64,000 nt of DNA from Leifsonia sp. CL147 (GCF_900114565.1 NZ_FOTM01000021.1:1-64000); one strand, 5' to 3'. Shown: positions 31,307 through 41,002, counted from the stretch's first letter. A program made the numbers and translations. Notes: generated by a model from the letters alone, not told the origin.

Positions 31307-32734
31307 CTAGATCCGCACCCCGCGGCGGCGGCCCCGCAGCGCGACGCCGACCGTGATCACGAGCAGCACCGCGTAGGCGGCGACGAACCAGAGGAGACCC
31401 GCCTCGTAGCCGCCGGTCGACGTTTTCGACAGGCCGAGCACCTGCGGGATGACGAACCCGCCGTAGGCGCCGAAGGCGGAGACGATTCCGAGGGCGGCGG
31501 CAGCGGTGCGCTGGGCGGACACGTCGCCTGCGGTGCTGTGCCCGTCCTCGGCTCCGGAGCGCAGGGCGAACAGGGTCGGGATCATCCGGTAGGTCGCGCC
31601 GTTGCCCGCGCCGCTCGCGATGAAGAGCACGAGGAAGAAGGAGAGGAACAGCCAGAAGTTGTCCAGCGGCAGGGTGAGCACGACGGCGAGCGCGCCGAGC
31701 CCCATCACGACGAACGAGGCGATCGTGATCGTACTGCCGCCGAACCGGTCGGCGAGGCGGCCGCCGAACGGCCGGGCCAGCGATCCGACGAGCGCGCCGA
31801 GGAAGGCGAGCGAGAGGGTCGCGGTGCCGAGCGGGAAGTGGCTGAAACCCGGGAACTGGTCGGCGATGAGCTTCGGGAAGACCCCCGAGAAGCCGATGAA
31901 CGAGCCGAACGTCCCGATGTAGAGCAGCGCCATGAGCCACAGCTCGGGAGCGCGCAGCGCGGCGAACGACGCCTTCAGGTCGGCGCGCGCGTTGGTGAGG
32001 TTGTCCATCCGGTACCAGGCGCCGACGATGGCCACGACGATCAACGGCACCCAGATCAGCCCGGCGAGCGGGAGCTGCAGGGTGGCGGCGGCCCCGATGG
32101 TGATGACGATCGGCACCGCGAACTGCGCGACGGCCGCGCCGAGGTTGCCGCCGGCGGCGTTCAGGCCGAGGGCCCATCCCTTCTTGCGCTGCGGGTAGAA
32201 GAAGGTGATGTTCGCCATGGAGCTGGCGAAGTTGCCGCCGCCGAACCCGGCGAGCGCCGCCACGAACAGCATCACGCCGAACGGAGTGTGCGGGTTCGCC
32301 ACGCACATCGCGAGGCCGATGGACGGGATGAGGAGGAGCGCCGCAGAGACGATCGTCCAGTTGCGCCCGCCGAACCGCGGCACCATGAAGGTGTACGGGA
32401 AGCGCAGGGTCGCTCCGACGAGGCTCGGGATGGAGATGAGCCAGAAGGTCTGGGAGGTGCTGAAGGCGAAGCCGGCGGCGGGCAGCGACACGACCACGAT
32501 CGACCAGAGCTGCCAGACGACGAAGCCGAGGAACTCGGCGAAGATCGACCAGCGGAGGTTGCGCTGCGCGATCGCGGCGCCCTGCTGCTCCCACTGGACG
32601 GGATCCTCGGCGTTCCAGCCCTCGATCCACCGGCCGGGCAGGACGGTGAGGGCGGACGAGGGGACGGTGGCGGTGCCGGCGGCAGTGCTCGAGGCAGTGC
32701 TCGCCGGGCCGGATTCGGAGACGGTGCTGGTCAT
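31307..32734 (-). CDS. narK: nitrate/nitrite transporter, MFS NarK/NasA type
   Basis: This 475-residue protein has about 12 helices and the nitrate/nitrite porter signature, including FPYTFMVPRFGGRNWTI and the glycine-rich GFGGGNFASSMANITFF and GLNAAGGNLGAAVAQ segments that line the pore in NarK. The start at 32734 follows AGGAGGT with good spacing; the frame stays open upstream but is repetitive and unlike any protein. It should bring in nitrate for NasA; export of nitrite is an alternative. It is the first gene of the minus-strand nitrate group and is divergent from moeA, with a 219-base control region between them. Confidence 0.9.
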   Translation of the reverse strand: MTSTVSESGPASTASSTAAGTATVPSSALTVLPGRWIEGWNAEDPVQWEQQGAAIAQRNLRWSIFAEFLGFVVWQLWSIVVVSLPAAGFAFSTSQTFWLISIPSLVGATLRFPYTFMVPRFGGRNWTIVSAALLLIPSIGLAMCVANPHTPFGVMLFVAALAGFGGGNFASSMANITFFYPQRKKGWALGLNAAGGNLGAAVAQFAVPIVITIGAAATLQLPLAGLIWVPLIVVAIVGAWYRMDNLTNARADLKASFAALRAPELWLMALLYIGTFGSFIGFSGVFPKLIADQFPGFSHFPLGTATLSLAFLGALVGSLARPFGGRLADRFGGSTITIASFVVMGLGALAVVLTLPLDNFWLFLSFFLVLFIASGAGNGATYRMIPTLFALRSGAEDGHSTAGDVSAQRTAAAALGIVSAFGAYGGFVIPQVLGLSKTSTGGYEAGLLWFVAAYAVLLVITVGVALRGRRRGVRI

Positions 32735-32953
32735 CGGGACCTCCTGGGGGTGGGAGCCTGCGAAAGTTGTGCTTGCTTCACGGTAGGAAAGTCGTGTTTC
32801 GGCGGCCCGCTCGCGACGTGAAACCGACGTAACGAACACCTCTCCTCGTGGCCCCGGTCGTGTGAGGGGAACGTAACCGGGGGTGACGCACGGGGCAACA
32901 GGGCCGTCATGGCGGGGCCGTAGCGTGATCCCACCGAGACCGGAGGAGGTGGG

Positions 32954-34183
32954 ATGGACCGCATCACCCACACCGTCGCCGCGTACCGCTCCGAGGTGCT
33001 CGCGCTGGCTCGACCGCTTCCTGTTGAGGACGTCCCGTTGGTGGATGCGGTCGGTCGCGTCACTGCAGCCGCCGTGCGCGCGCTGCAGCCGGTGCCGCTC
33101 TTCGACAACTCCGCCATGGACGGTTACGCCGTGCGGTCGGCGGATCTCGCCGGGTCGGATCCCTCGCGGCCCGTGCGGCTGGTGCTCGTGGACCGCGCGC
33201 CCGCCGGCCACGGCCATCCACGTCCCATCGGCCCCGGGGAGGCCGTGCGCATCATGACCGGCGCCCCGATCCCCGAGGGCGCCGACGTGGTGGTGCCGGT
33301 CGAGCTGTCGACCGCGGGCGCCTTCACCGACCTGCCGAGCGTCGAGCTGTGGCTGCCGGCGAAGTCGAACATCCGGGCGGCCGGAGAGGATGTGGCGGCC
33401 GGCGACATCCTCGTCGAGGCCGGGACGGAACTCGGCGCCCGCCTCCTCGCACTGCTGGCCGCGACCGGGCACGGCACTGCCGCTGTCCACTGCCGACCGC
33501 GCGTGGTGGTGCTGTCGACCGGAGACGAGCTGAGCGACACGTCCGCGGCGTCCGCCGGCACCATCCCGGACTCGAACGCGGTCTACCTCGCTGCCGCCGT
33601 GCGCGCGGTGGGAGGCGTGGCCACCGGGATGCACCGGGTCGCCGACCGTCCGGGCGCTCTGGAGGCGGTGCTGGATGCGGCCTCCCGCGACGCGGACCTG
33701 ATCGTCTCCACCGGCGGGCTGGGCGCCGGCTCGCACGACTTCGTCGGACGCACCGCCGCCGGCTCGCCGGACGGCCTGCTGGCCCGCGTCGGCATGCGGC
33801 CCGGCCGCCCGCAGGCCCGCGGCACGTGGAACGGGGTGCCGTGGATCGCCCTGCCGGGGACTCCGACGGCGGCGTTCGTCTCGTTCGAGGCCTTCGTCCG
33901 CCCGGTGCTGGGACGCCTCGGCGGACTGCCGACCGCGGGCCTCGACGGCACGCTTGCCGAGACGGTCTCGGTGGGCTGGGAGGGGACGGCGGGAACCGTG
34001 CGCTTCGTCCCGCTCGCCGTGACGCAGCGGACCGACGGGGTCACGGTCGCGCCGATGGGCCATCCGGGCCGCAGCGCGCATGCCCTCTCGGCCATGTACT
34101 CCGCTCCGCTGATCGGCGTGATCGCCGCGGAGGTCGGCGACGTGGTCCCGGGCCAGCTGGTGACGGTCATCGAGCCGGCCTGA
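32954..34183 (+). CDS. moeA: molybdopterin molybdotransferase
   Basis: This 409-residue enzyme inserts molybdate into adenylated molybdopterin. The motifs LFDNSAMDGYAV (50-60), MTGAPIPEGADVVVPVE, the STGDEL of the MogA-like domain, TGGLGAGSHDFV and PGTPTAAFVSFEAFVRP are all MoeA hallmarks. The ATG follows GGAGGAGGTGGG. It is divergent from narK and supplies the cofactor for NasA, which explains its place here. The other molybdenum cofactor genes are not in this window, so this may be a dedicated second copy. Confidence 0.93.
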   Translation: MDRITHTVAAYRSEVLALARPLPVEDVPLVDAVGRVTAAAVRALQPVPLFDNSAMDGYAVRSADLAGSDPSRPVRLVLVDRAPAGHGHPRPIGPGEAVRIMTGAPIPEGADVVVPVELSTAGAFTDLPSVELWLPAKSNIRAAGEDVAAGDILVEAGTELGARLLALLAATGHGTAAVHCRPRVVVLSTGDELSDTSAASAGTIPDSNAVYLAAAVRAVGGVATGMHRVADRPGALEAVLDAASRDADLIVSTGGLGAGSHDFVGRTAAGSPDGLLARVGMRPGRPQARGTWNGVPWIALPGTPTAAFVSFEAFVRPVLGRLGGLPTAGLDGTLAETVSVGWEGTAGTVRFVPLAVTQRTDGVTVAPMGHPGRSAHALSAMYSAPLIGVIAAEVGDVVPGQLVTVIEPA

Positions 34184-34199
34184 CGATCGCGCTCGCGCC

Positions 34200-34343
34200 T
34201 CCCGGCGCTCGCGGGTCCCGGCGCTGGCGGGTCCCGGCGCTCGCTGGTCCCGGCGCCGCCGCGTCCCGGCGCCGCGCGGGTCCCGGCGCTCGCGAGTCCC
34301 GGCGCCACGCGGGTCCCGGCGCTCGCGGGTCCCGGCGCCGCCG
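34200..34343. repeat. nine tandem 16-17 bp GC repeats
   Basis: Nine units each start with TCCCGGCGC and continue as TCGCGGG or a variant. They begin 17 bases after the moeA stop and run into the palindrome array. No gene is supported here. Confidence 0.75.
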
Positions 34344-34347
34344 CAAC

Positions 34348-34553
34348 ATTCGTCACGAATGTCGCCCTCCAGCGCCGCCAACGCAACATTCGTCACGAAT
34401 GTTGCCTTCGCGCAGCGCCTTCCCTGCCCCCCGCCCCACGCCCCACGCCCCCGCCCCGCGATTCGTCACGAATGTTGCCTTCCAGCAGCGCTAACGCAAC
34501 ATTCGTCACGAATGTCGCCCTCCAGCGTGGCTAACACAACATTCGTCACGAAT
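34348..34553. repeat. ATTCGTCACGAAT array 1 (5 copies)
   Basis: The palindrome ATTCGTCACGAAT starts at 34348, 34388, 34461, 34501 and 34541. The steps are 40, 73, 40 and 40 bases. Spacers are 27 bases and related (GT, then GCC, ending in AAC). It lies between convergent moeA and LacI genes. Confidence 0.9.
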
Positions 34554-34599
34554 CGCGAGACGCAGGCGAGACGTAGGCGGGGCGGGACGGCGGCCGGGG

Positions 34600-35616
34600 T
34601 CAGGCGGAGGCGCGCCAGACGATGGGGGTGGGGAGCATGGTGCCGGTGAAGGTGAGGTCGCCGGTCTCGAGCTGGGTGAGCACCGCCTCGGCGGCCGCTC
34701 GGCCGAGGCCCTCGGCGGGCTGGTGGACGGTGGAGAGCGGCGGCTGCGTGCGCGTCGCCCAGGTGCTGTCGTCGAAGCCGACGACGCCGACGTCCTCGGG
34801 GACGCGGCGGCCGGCCATCCGCAGCGCCTCGATCGCGCCGGCGGCGACCGCATCGGAGGCGGCGAAGACGCCGTCGAGGTCGGGAGCCCGCTGAAGGAGA
34901 CGCTGCATGCCGGCCACACCGGCCGCATAGGAGTACAGGGGCACCTCCTCGACGAGCGCCGGGTCGAAGCGTGAGCCGAGGGCGCTCGTGAAGCCCGCCA
35001 GCCGGTCGGAGCCGGAGTCGCGGTCGAGGGCGGCTGCGATCATCCCGATGCGGCGGCGGCCCGTGGCGACCAGCCGCTCAGTGATCGCCTTCGCGGCGCC
35101 GCGGTTGTCGACGCCCACGTACGCCGCCAGCACGCCGGGTGGATGGCCGACGAACGCCGACGGCATCGCCAAGCGCTCGACGGCGCGGCTGATCGGGTCC
35201 TTCGTCCGCGCGGAGACGATCACGGCCCCGTCGATGAAGCCGCCGCTGAGGTAGCGGGCCACCCGTTCCGTGTCGCGCTCGGAGTCGACGATGAGCGTGA
35301 CCATCTGGTAGTCCGCCGCGGACAGCGCGGTGTTCGCGCCCAGCATGATGGATCCGATGTTCGGGTCTTCGAGGAAGAGGGCGTGCGGCTCGTGCACGAT
35401 GAAGCCGACCGCCATGCTGCGCCGCGCAGCGAGGTTGCGCGCCGCCCCGTTGGGGACGTAGCCGACCTTCTCGATGGCGGCTTCGATCGCGAGCCGCGCC
35501 TCTGCGGAGACGTAGCGCTCACCGTTCATGTAGCGGCTGATCGTGCCGCGGGAGACGCCGGCCTCCAGCGCCACGTCGTGAACGGTCGCGCGGCGGCGCC
35601 CCTCCGGTGCATTCAT
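34600..35616 (-). CDS. LacI-family regulator of the beta-galactosidase operon
   Basis: This 338-residue protein has a LacI helix-turn-helix (TVHDVALEAGVSRGTISRYM, about 11-30), hinge NGAARNLAARRSM and ligand domain ending VGFDDSTWATRTQPPLSTV. The ATG at 35616 is preferred since the frame upstream runs through the promoter region. It is divergent from the GH42 gene, with 149 bases between the starts, and that gap holds a strong promoter and TGTGCACG-type operators. It should repress the galactoside operon and itself until a galactoside-derived sugar binds. Confidence 0.9.
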   Translation of the reverse strand: MNAPEGRRRATVHDVALEAGVSRGTISRYMNGERYVSAEARLAIEAAIEKVGYVPNGAARNLAARRSMAVGFIVHEPHALFLEDPNIGSIMLGANTALSAADYQMVTLIVDSERDTERVARYLSGGFIDGAVIVSARTKDPISRAVERLAMPSAFVGHPPGVLAAYVGVDNRGAAKAITERLVATGRRRIGMIAAALDRDSGSDRLAGFTSALGSRFDPALVEEVPLYSYAAGVAGMQRLLQRAPDLDGVFAASDAVAAGAIEALRMAGRRVPEDVGVVGFDDSTWATRTQPPLSTVHQPAEGLGRAAAEAVLTQLETGDLTFTGTMLPTPIVWRASA

Positions 35617-35637
35617 CGCGATTTCCCGGATTCGCGG

Positions 35638-35725
35638 TTGACACCGATCGGGGAGTCGCATAGTGTGTGCACGCTCCCACATTAACACCCCTGCTTTCGT
35701 GGGCGCAATTGTGTGCACGTGCACA
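35638..35725 (+). promoter_or_regulatory. promoter and operators of the GH42 operon
   Basis: TTGACA (35638-35643) and TAGTGT (35661-35666) with a 17-base spacer form a promoter reading toward GH42. TGTGCACG at 35666 begins an imperfect palindrome ending CCCACA (about 35681), over the expected start site; a perfect palindrome TGTGCACGTGCACA lies at 35712-35725. Centres are about 45 bp apart, close to the 46 bp seen for the operators at 11696 and 11742. Confidence 0.7.
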
Positions 35726-35765
35726 GAGTGCGGCGGGCACAGCCACCGAAACAAAGGAGTTCTCG

Positions 35766-37748
35766 ATGACGCCGATCCACCCGGGCGTCGCCTTCGGCTG
35801 CGACTACAACCCCGAACAGTGGGATGAAGCCGTCTGGCGCGAAGACGTCGAACTGATGGGCCGGGCCGGCGTGAACCTCGTCGCGATCAACATCTTCGGC
35901 TGGTCCCAGCTGAACCCGCGCAAGGGCGAGTGGGACTTCTCCGATCTCGACACCGTGATCGACCTCCTCCACACGGCCGGCATCGGCGTGAACCTCGGGA
36001 CGGCCACCTCGTCGACGCCCGCCTGGCTCACCCGCCTGCACCCCGAGGTCCTGCCGGTGGCCGACGACGGCACCACCCGCTTCCCGGGCGGCCGCCAGGC
36101 CTGGTGCCCCAGCTCGCCGGTCTACCGCCGCTACGCCCTGACCCTCGTGGAGGCGGTCGCGGAACGCTACGGCGCTCACCCCGCGGTGCGCCTCTGGCAC
36201 GTGTCCAACGAGCTCGGCTGCCACAATGCGCTCTGCTACTGCGGCGCGAGCGCCGCCGCGTTCCGCCGCTGGCTGCAGACCCGGTACGGATCCCTCGACG
36301 CGCTCAACCGGGCCTGGGGCACCTCGTTCTGGAGCCAGCGCTACTCCGACTGGGAGGACATCCTGCCTCCGCTGCGGACCCTGTCCAGCCGCAACCCGGG
36401 CCAGGTGCTCGACTTCCACCGCTTCAGCTCGGACGAGCTGCTCGACCACTACCGGGCCGAGGCCGAGATCATCCGCCGGCACAGCGCAGCCCCGGTGAGC
36501 ACCAACTTCATGGTCACCGCGCACATCCGCAACCTCGACTACTGGACCTGGGCGCCCGAGATGGATGTCATCGCCAACGACCACTACCTCGACCACCGCC
36601 TCGACGACCCCACCCTCGAGCTGGCCTTCGCCGCGGATACCACCCGCGGTCTCGCCGGCGGGCGCCCCTGGATGCTGATGGAGAGCTCCACAGGCGCCGT
36701 CAACTGGCAGCCGCACAACCTGGCGAAGCATCCGGGCGAGCTCACCAGGAACGCCCTCACGCATGTGGCGCGCGGGGCCGACGCCGTGTGCTTCTTCCAG
36801 TGGCGCGCCTCCCTCCAAGGCTCCGAGAAGTTCCACTCGGCGCTCCTCCCCCACGCCGGGACCGACAGCGCCGTCTGGCGCGAGGTGCTCGAACTCGGCG
36901 AGCTCCTCGGCCGTCTGGAGGAGGTCACCGGCACCACGGTCACCGCCGAGGTCGCGCTGCTGTTCAGCTGGGAGTCGTGGTGGGCCGCCGACGGCGAGAA
37001 CCGCCCGAGCCACGCGCTCGGCTACCTCGACCAGGTCCACGCCGCCTACCAGGCGCTCCGCGCCTCCGGCGTCACCGTCGACATCGTGCGACCCGGCAGC
37101 GACCTGACGGGGTACCGCGTGGCGGTCGTTCCCGGCCTCTACCTCGTCCGGGCCGCCGAAGCGCGGGCCGTCGCCGACTTCGTCGCGCAGGGCGGGACGG
37201 CGCTGGTCACCTTCTTCAGCGGTATCGCGGACGAGGACGACCGCGTCATCCCGGGCGGCTACCCCGGCGCCTTCCGCGACATGCTCGGCCTGCGCGTGGA
37301 GGAGTTCGCTCCCGTCACTCCGGACACCGCGGTGACGCTCGTCTCCGGCGCTACCGCCGGGCTGTGGACCGAGCGTCTCACCGCCGACGCCGAGGTCCTC
37401 GACCGGTTCGCCGACGGCCCCTCGGCCGGCGGCCCTGCCCTCACACGCAACCGTCACGGGGGCGGAGAGGCCTGGTACCTCGCGACCCTCCCGGATGCCG
37501 GCGCCTACGCGGGGATCGTGGACCGCATCCTCACCGCCGCCGGCGTCGTCGCGCCCGCCGGCGCAGGCGAGGATGTCGAGGTCGTGCGCCGCACCGGACC
37601 CGACGCCTCCTACCTGTTCGTGATCAACCACGGTGCGACCGGCCTGGAGCTGCCCGTCTCCGGCCACGAACTCGTCACCGGCACTCCCGGGACCGTCCTC
37701 ACGGTTCCGGCGGGATCCGTCCGCATCGTCAGAGAGGACCAGCGATGA
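35766..37748 (+). CDS. GH42 beta-galactosidase, cytoplasmic
   Basis: This 660-residue enzyme removes terminal beta-galactose. The N-terminal TIM barrel has the acid/base Glu149 in HVSNELGCH and the nucleophile Glu306 in LMESSTG, both in the expected GH42 contexts, plus AFGCDYNPEQW at the start. The Cys cluster CHNALCYC follows the acid/base as in zinc-binding GH42 enzymes. A trimerisation domain (about 395-600) and a small C-terminal beta domain complete the usual length. The ATG at 35766 follows AAAGGAG. No signal peptide is present, so it acts on imported oligosaccharides. Its stop overlaps the first permease (ATGA). Confidence 0.95.
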   Translation: MTPIHPGVAFGCDYNPEQWDEAVWREDVELMGRAGVNLVAINIFGWSQLNPRKGEWDFSDLDTVIDLLHTAGIGVNLGTATSSTPAWLTRLHPEVLPVADDGTTRFPGGRQAWCPSSPVYRRYALTLVEAVAERYGAHPAVRLWHVSNELGCHNALCYCGASAAAFRRWLQTRYGSLDALNRAWGTSFWSQRYSDWEDILPPLRTLSSRNPGQVLDFHRFSSDELLDHYRAEAEIIRRHSAAPVSTNFMVTAHIRNLDYWTWAPEMDVIANDHYLDHRLDDPTLELAFAADTTRGLAGGRPWMLMESSTGAVNWQPHNLAKHPGELTRNALTHVARGADAVCFFQWRASLQGSEKFHSALLPHAGTDSAVWREVLELGELLGRLEEVTGTTVTAEVALLFSWESWWAADGENRPSHALGYLDQVHAAYQALRASGVTVDIVRPGSDLTGYRVAVVPGLYLVRAAEARAVADFVAQGGTALVTFFSGIADEDDRVIPGGYPGAFRDMLGLRVEEFAPVTPDTAVTLVSGATAGLWTERLTADAEVLDRFADGPSAGGPALTRNRHGGGEAWYLATLPDAGAYAGIVDRILTAAGVVAPAGAGEDVEVVRRTGPDASYLFVINHGATGLELPVSGHELVTGTPGTVLTVPAGSVRIVREDQR

Positions 37749-38680
37749 CCACCACCCCCCTCGCCCTCCGGGGCCGCACAGCGAGACCGGAGCCCACGCG
37801 CCGCAGACGCGCGGGAGCGCCCCGGCACCTGCGGGCCATCCTCGCGTTCGTCCTGCCGTTCACCATCCTGTTCGCGCTGTTCTACGCGCTGCCTGTGGGC
37901 TACGCGATCTGGGAGTCCCTCCTGGTCGTGAAACGCGATGGCACCTTCGGGCAGGCGCACGAAGTGTTCGGCTGGTTCAGCCAGTACGCGCTCGTGTTCC
38001 AGAACGGCCCGTTCTGGCTGTCGGTCGGCCAGGTGCTGCTGTTCGGCGTCGTCCAGGTGCCGGTCATGCTGGCGCTGGCGCTCGTGTTCGCGCTGCTGCT
38101 CGACTCGCCCCTGGTCCGCGGCAAGCGGTTCTTCCGCCTCGCGTACTTCGCCCCCTATGCCGTGCCGGGCGTCGTCGCCGCGATCATGTGGGGCTTCCTC
38201 TTCTCGCCGAATCTCTCGCCGTTCACCGACCTGACGCGCAACGTGAACTTCCTCGGGTCGGATCTGGTGCTCTGGTCGATCGCGAACGTCGTCACTTGGG
38301 TCTACGTCGGCTACAACATGCTGATCATCTACTCGGCGCTCCTCGCCATCCCGCAGGAGGTGTACGAAGCGGCCCGGCTGGACGGCGCGGGGCAGTTCCG
38401 CATCGCCTGGTCGGTGAAGATCCCCCTGGTGCGGCCTGCGCTGCTCCTCACCGCCGTCTTCTCGATCATCGGAACGCTGCAGCTGCTCGCCGAGCCTCAG
38501 GTGTTCGCCTCCTTCAGCTCCGCCGTGACCAGCACCTACACGCCGAACCTCACCGTGTACGCCACCAGCTCGCTCCCGAACTACAACCTCGCCGCCGCGT
38601 TCAGTGTCGTGCTGGCCCTGGCGACGTTCGTCCTCTCGTTCACCTTCCTCCGGGTGACCCAGCGCAAGGAGGCGCAATGA
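37745..38680 (+). CDS. ABC galactoside importer permease, MalF type
   Basis: This 311-residue membrane protein has a basic N-terminal tail, about six helices and the EAA loop VYEAARLDGAGQFRIAWSV in its second half. It overlaps the GH42 stop and the next permease start by four bases each. With the next gene it forms the channel of an importer of the carbohydrate uptake 1 type. Substrates are inferred from the GH42 and GH36 enzymes around it. Confidence 0.92.
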   Translation: MTTTPLALRGRTARPEPTRRRRAGAPRHLRAILAFVLPFTILFALFYALPVGYAIWESLLVVKRDGTFGQAHEVFGWFSQYALVFQNGPFWLSVGQVLLFGVVQVPVMLALALVFALLLDSPLVRGKRFFRLAYFAPYAVPGVVAAIMWGFLFSPNLSPFTDLTRNVNFLGSDLVLWSIANVVTWVYVGYNMLIIYSALLAIPQEVYEAARLDGAGQFRIAWSVKIPLVRPALLLTAVFSIIGTLQLLAEPQVFASFSSAVTSTYTPNLTVYATSSLPNYNLAAAFSVVLALATFVLSFTFLRVTQRKEAQ

Positions 38681-39612
38681 CCACCGCCGTCGCACCAGAA
38701 GCGGACGCCGCCCCGGTCCGCGCCACCCGCCGGCCGGATGCCGCACCGTCCCGGCCGGGACGTGCCCGCGGTCCCCGCGAGCGCCTCCTCTCGCGCACCG
38801 CCGCCATGATCGTGATGTGCGTGTTCACGCTCTACACGCTCATCCCCCTGTGGTGGCTGTTCGTCGCCTCCAGCAAGTCCCGTGAGCAGCTGCTGACCAC
38901 GAACGGGCTCTGGTTCGCCGACTTCGACCTGTTCGGCAACATCGGCAGGATGCTGTCCTACGGCGACGGGATCTTCGGCAAGTGGATGCTCAACAGCATC
39001 CTCTACGCCGGCGTCGGCGGTCTGCTCGCCACCATCCTGTCCGGGATGTGCGGCTACGCCCTCGCGAAGTACCGGTTCCCGGGCCGCGAGACGCTGTTCA
39101 ACATCGTGCTCGGCGGCGTGCTGGTCCCGGCGACCGCCCTGGCCCTCCCGCTGTTCCTGATCTTCAGCAAGGTGAATCTCACCGACACCTACTGGTCGGT
39201 GCTCCTGCCCTCGATCGTCAGTCCGTTCGGCGTCTACCTCGGCCGCATCTTCGCTGCGGCGAGCGTGCCGGACGAACTCCTGGAGGCGGCGCGGCTGGAC
39301 GGCTCCGGCGAGCTCCGCACCTTCTTCACGGTCAGCATCCGGCTGATGATGCCGGCCCTCGTCACGGTGTTCCTGTTCCAGTTCGTCGCGATCTGGAACA
39401 ACTTCTTCCTCCCGCTGATCATGCTGCGCACGCAGTCGCTGTTCCCGGTGACCTTCGGCCTCTACAGCTGGAACACCCAGATCAACCAGCTCCCAGAGCT
39501 GCGCAGCTTCGTCCTCTCGGGCGCCCTCCTGTCGGTCGTCCCCCTGATCGTCACGTTCCTGCTGCTTCAGCGCTTCTGGCGCAACGGCCTCGGCAGCGGC
39601 TCCCTGAAGTAG
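38677..39612 (+). CDS. ABC galactoside importer permease, MalG type
   Basis: This 311-residue protein begins at the ATGA overlap. After a Pro/Arg-rich N-terminal tail of about 40 residues it has six helices and the EAA loop LLEAARLDGSGELRTFF. It is the partner of the preceding permease. The binding-protein gene follows after 58 bases, an order (enzyme, permeases, binding protein) reversed relative to the GH127 operon. Confidence 0.92.
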   Translation: MTTAVAPEADAAPVRATRRPDAAPSRPGRARGPRERLLSRTAAMIVMCVFTLYTLIPLWWLFVASSKSREQLLTTNGLWFADFDLFGNIGRMLSYGDGIFGKWMLNSILYAGVGGLLATILSGMCGYALAKYRFPGRETLFNIVLGGVLVPATALALPLFLIFSKVNLTDTYWSVLLPSIVSPFGVYLGRIFAAASVPDELLEAARLDGSGELRTFFTVSIRLMMPALVTVFLFQFVAIWNNFFLPLIMLRTQSLFPVTFGLYSWNTQINQLPELRSFVLSGALLSVVPLIVTFLLLQRFWRNGLGSGSLK

Positions 39613-39670
39613 CACCCAGACCCCCCGCCCGGACCCGCCGGGTTCCCCCTAACACCGAAGAAGGATCACT

Positions 39671-41002
39671 ATGCACGTTACGAAGAGAGCAGCCGCAGTC
39701 GCCTCGCTCGCACTCGCGGCGACCATCGGCCTCGCCGGATGCTCGTCCGGCGCCGACACCGCGGCCACCGCCGGCGCCGCCTGCGCACCGTCCTCCGGGA
39801 AGGTCACCCTGAACTTCACCTCCTGGGTTCCCGGCATCGACAAAGTGGTGCAGCTGTGGAACGACAAGAACCCCGACATCCAGGTCAAGGTCCAGATCGG
39901 CCCGAACGGCAACTCCGGCACCTACAAGAACTTCTTCAACGAGCTCAAGGCCGGCAACGCGCCCGACCTCGGCCAGGTGGAGTACGACGCGCTGCCGAAC
40001 TTCCGCGTCCAGGACGCCCTGACCGACCTCAGCGCGTGCAGCGAGGTCTCCGCGGCCAAGAGCCAGTTCGTGGACTGGACCTGGAAGCAGGCCAGCCTCG
40101 GCAGCGACACGTCGGTGTACGGCATCCCTCAGGACTCCGGCCCCATGGCGCTGTTCTACCGCAAGGACCTCTTCGCGAAGAACAACATCCCGATCCCGAC
40201 CACCTGGGCGGAGTACAAGGATGCGGCGAAGAAGATCCGCGCACTCGGCGGCTACATCACCAACTTCTCGCAGACGGACATCAACCAGTTCGCCGGCTTC
40301 GTGTGGCAGGCCGGCGGCCAGTGGTTCTCCAACAGCGGGGACAACTGGAACGTGAACCTGACCAGCGGTCCCTCCAAGCAGGTCGCCGGCTACTGGAACG
40401 ACCTGATCAAGGAGGGTCTGGTCTCGACCTACCCGGCCTGGACCGACGAGTGGAACAACGCCTACAACTCCAGCAAGGTCTGGACCTGGAACTCCGCGGT
40501 CTGGGGTGCGAACTCCATCGCCTCCGGCGCACCGGACACCGCCGGTGACTGGGCCGTCGCGCAGTCCCCGCAGTGGAACGCCGGCGAGAACAAGGCCGGC
40601 GACTGGGGCGGCAGCTCCGTCGTCGTCTTCAAGGGCTCGAAGCACGTCTACGAGGCCGCGAAGTTCGCGCTCTGGCTCAACACCTCCCCGGAGGCGCTCA
40701 CCGCGCTGAACAAGGCGGCCAACCTCTACCCGACCACCAAGGCCGGGCTGAAGCTGCCCGCTCTGAAGGACGGCGTGCCCTTCTACGGCGGCCAGAAGAT
40801 CTACGACGTCTTCGCCAAGGCGTCCGCCGCGGTGGACCCCGACTTCACCTGGGGCCCGACCATGACGCAGACCTACAGTGACGTCTCGGACGGCTTCAAG
40901 GCGGCCGTCGGCGGAAACGGTACGCTGCTGGATGCGCTGAAGAAGGGTCAGGACTCCACCATCCAGACCCTGAAGGCGCAGTCGATCCCCGTCAAGGGAT
41001 AG
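39671..41002 (+). CDS. ABC galactoside importer substrate-binding lipoprotein
   Basis: This 443-residue protein has a signal peptide ending in LAGC (Cys24 lipidated), then a short Ala/Thr-rich linker. The mature part is a family 1 solute-binding protein, with VTLNFTSWVPGIDKVVQLWNDKNP near the start and YGIPQDSGPMALFYRKDLF near 155. Many tryptophans in the second half (for example WTDEW, WTWNSAVWG) are typical for stacking against sugar rings. It hands a galactoside to the two permeases upstream. The start follows GAAGAAGGA. A hairpin follows the stop, which may lower expression of the next enzyme gene or protect this transcript end. Confidence 0.92.
   Translation: MHVTKRAAAVASLALAATIGLAGCSSGADTAATAGAACAPSSGKVTLNFTSWVPGIDKVVQLWNDKNPDIQVKVQIGPNGNSGTYKNFFNELKAGNAPDLGQVEYDALPNFRVQDALTDLSACSEVSAAKSQFVDWTWKQASLGSDTSVYGIPQDSGPMALFYRKDLFAKNNIPIPTTWAEYKDAAKKIRALGGYITNFSQTDINQFAGFVWQAGGQWFSNSGDNWNVNLTSGPSKQVAGYWNDLIKEGLVSTYPAWTDEWNNAYNSSKVWTWNSAVWGANSIASGAPDTAGDWAVAQSPQWNAGENKAGDWGGSSVVVFKGSKHVYEAAKFALWLNTSPEALTALNKAANLYPTTKAGLKLPALKDGVPFYGGQKIYDVFAKASAAVDPDFTWGPTMTQTYSDVSDGFKAAVGGNGTLLDALKKGQDSTIQTLKAQSIPVKG

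Noticed and set aside
32735-34396. Extension of the nitrate transporter to 1029 residues
   Set aside because: It would cover the divergent promoter and run antisense through all of moeA; AGGAGGT marks the start at 32734.
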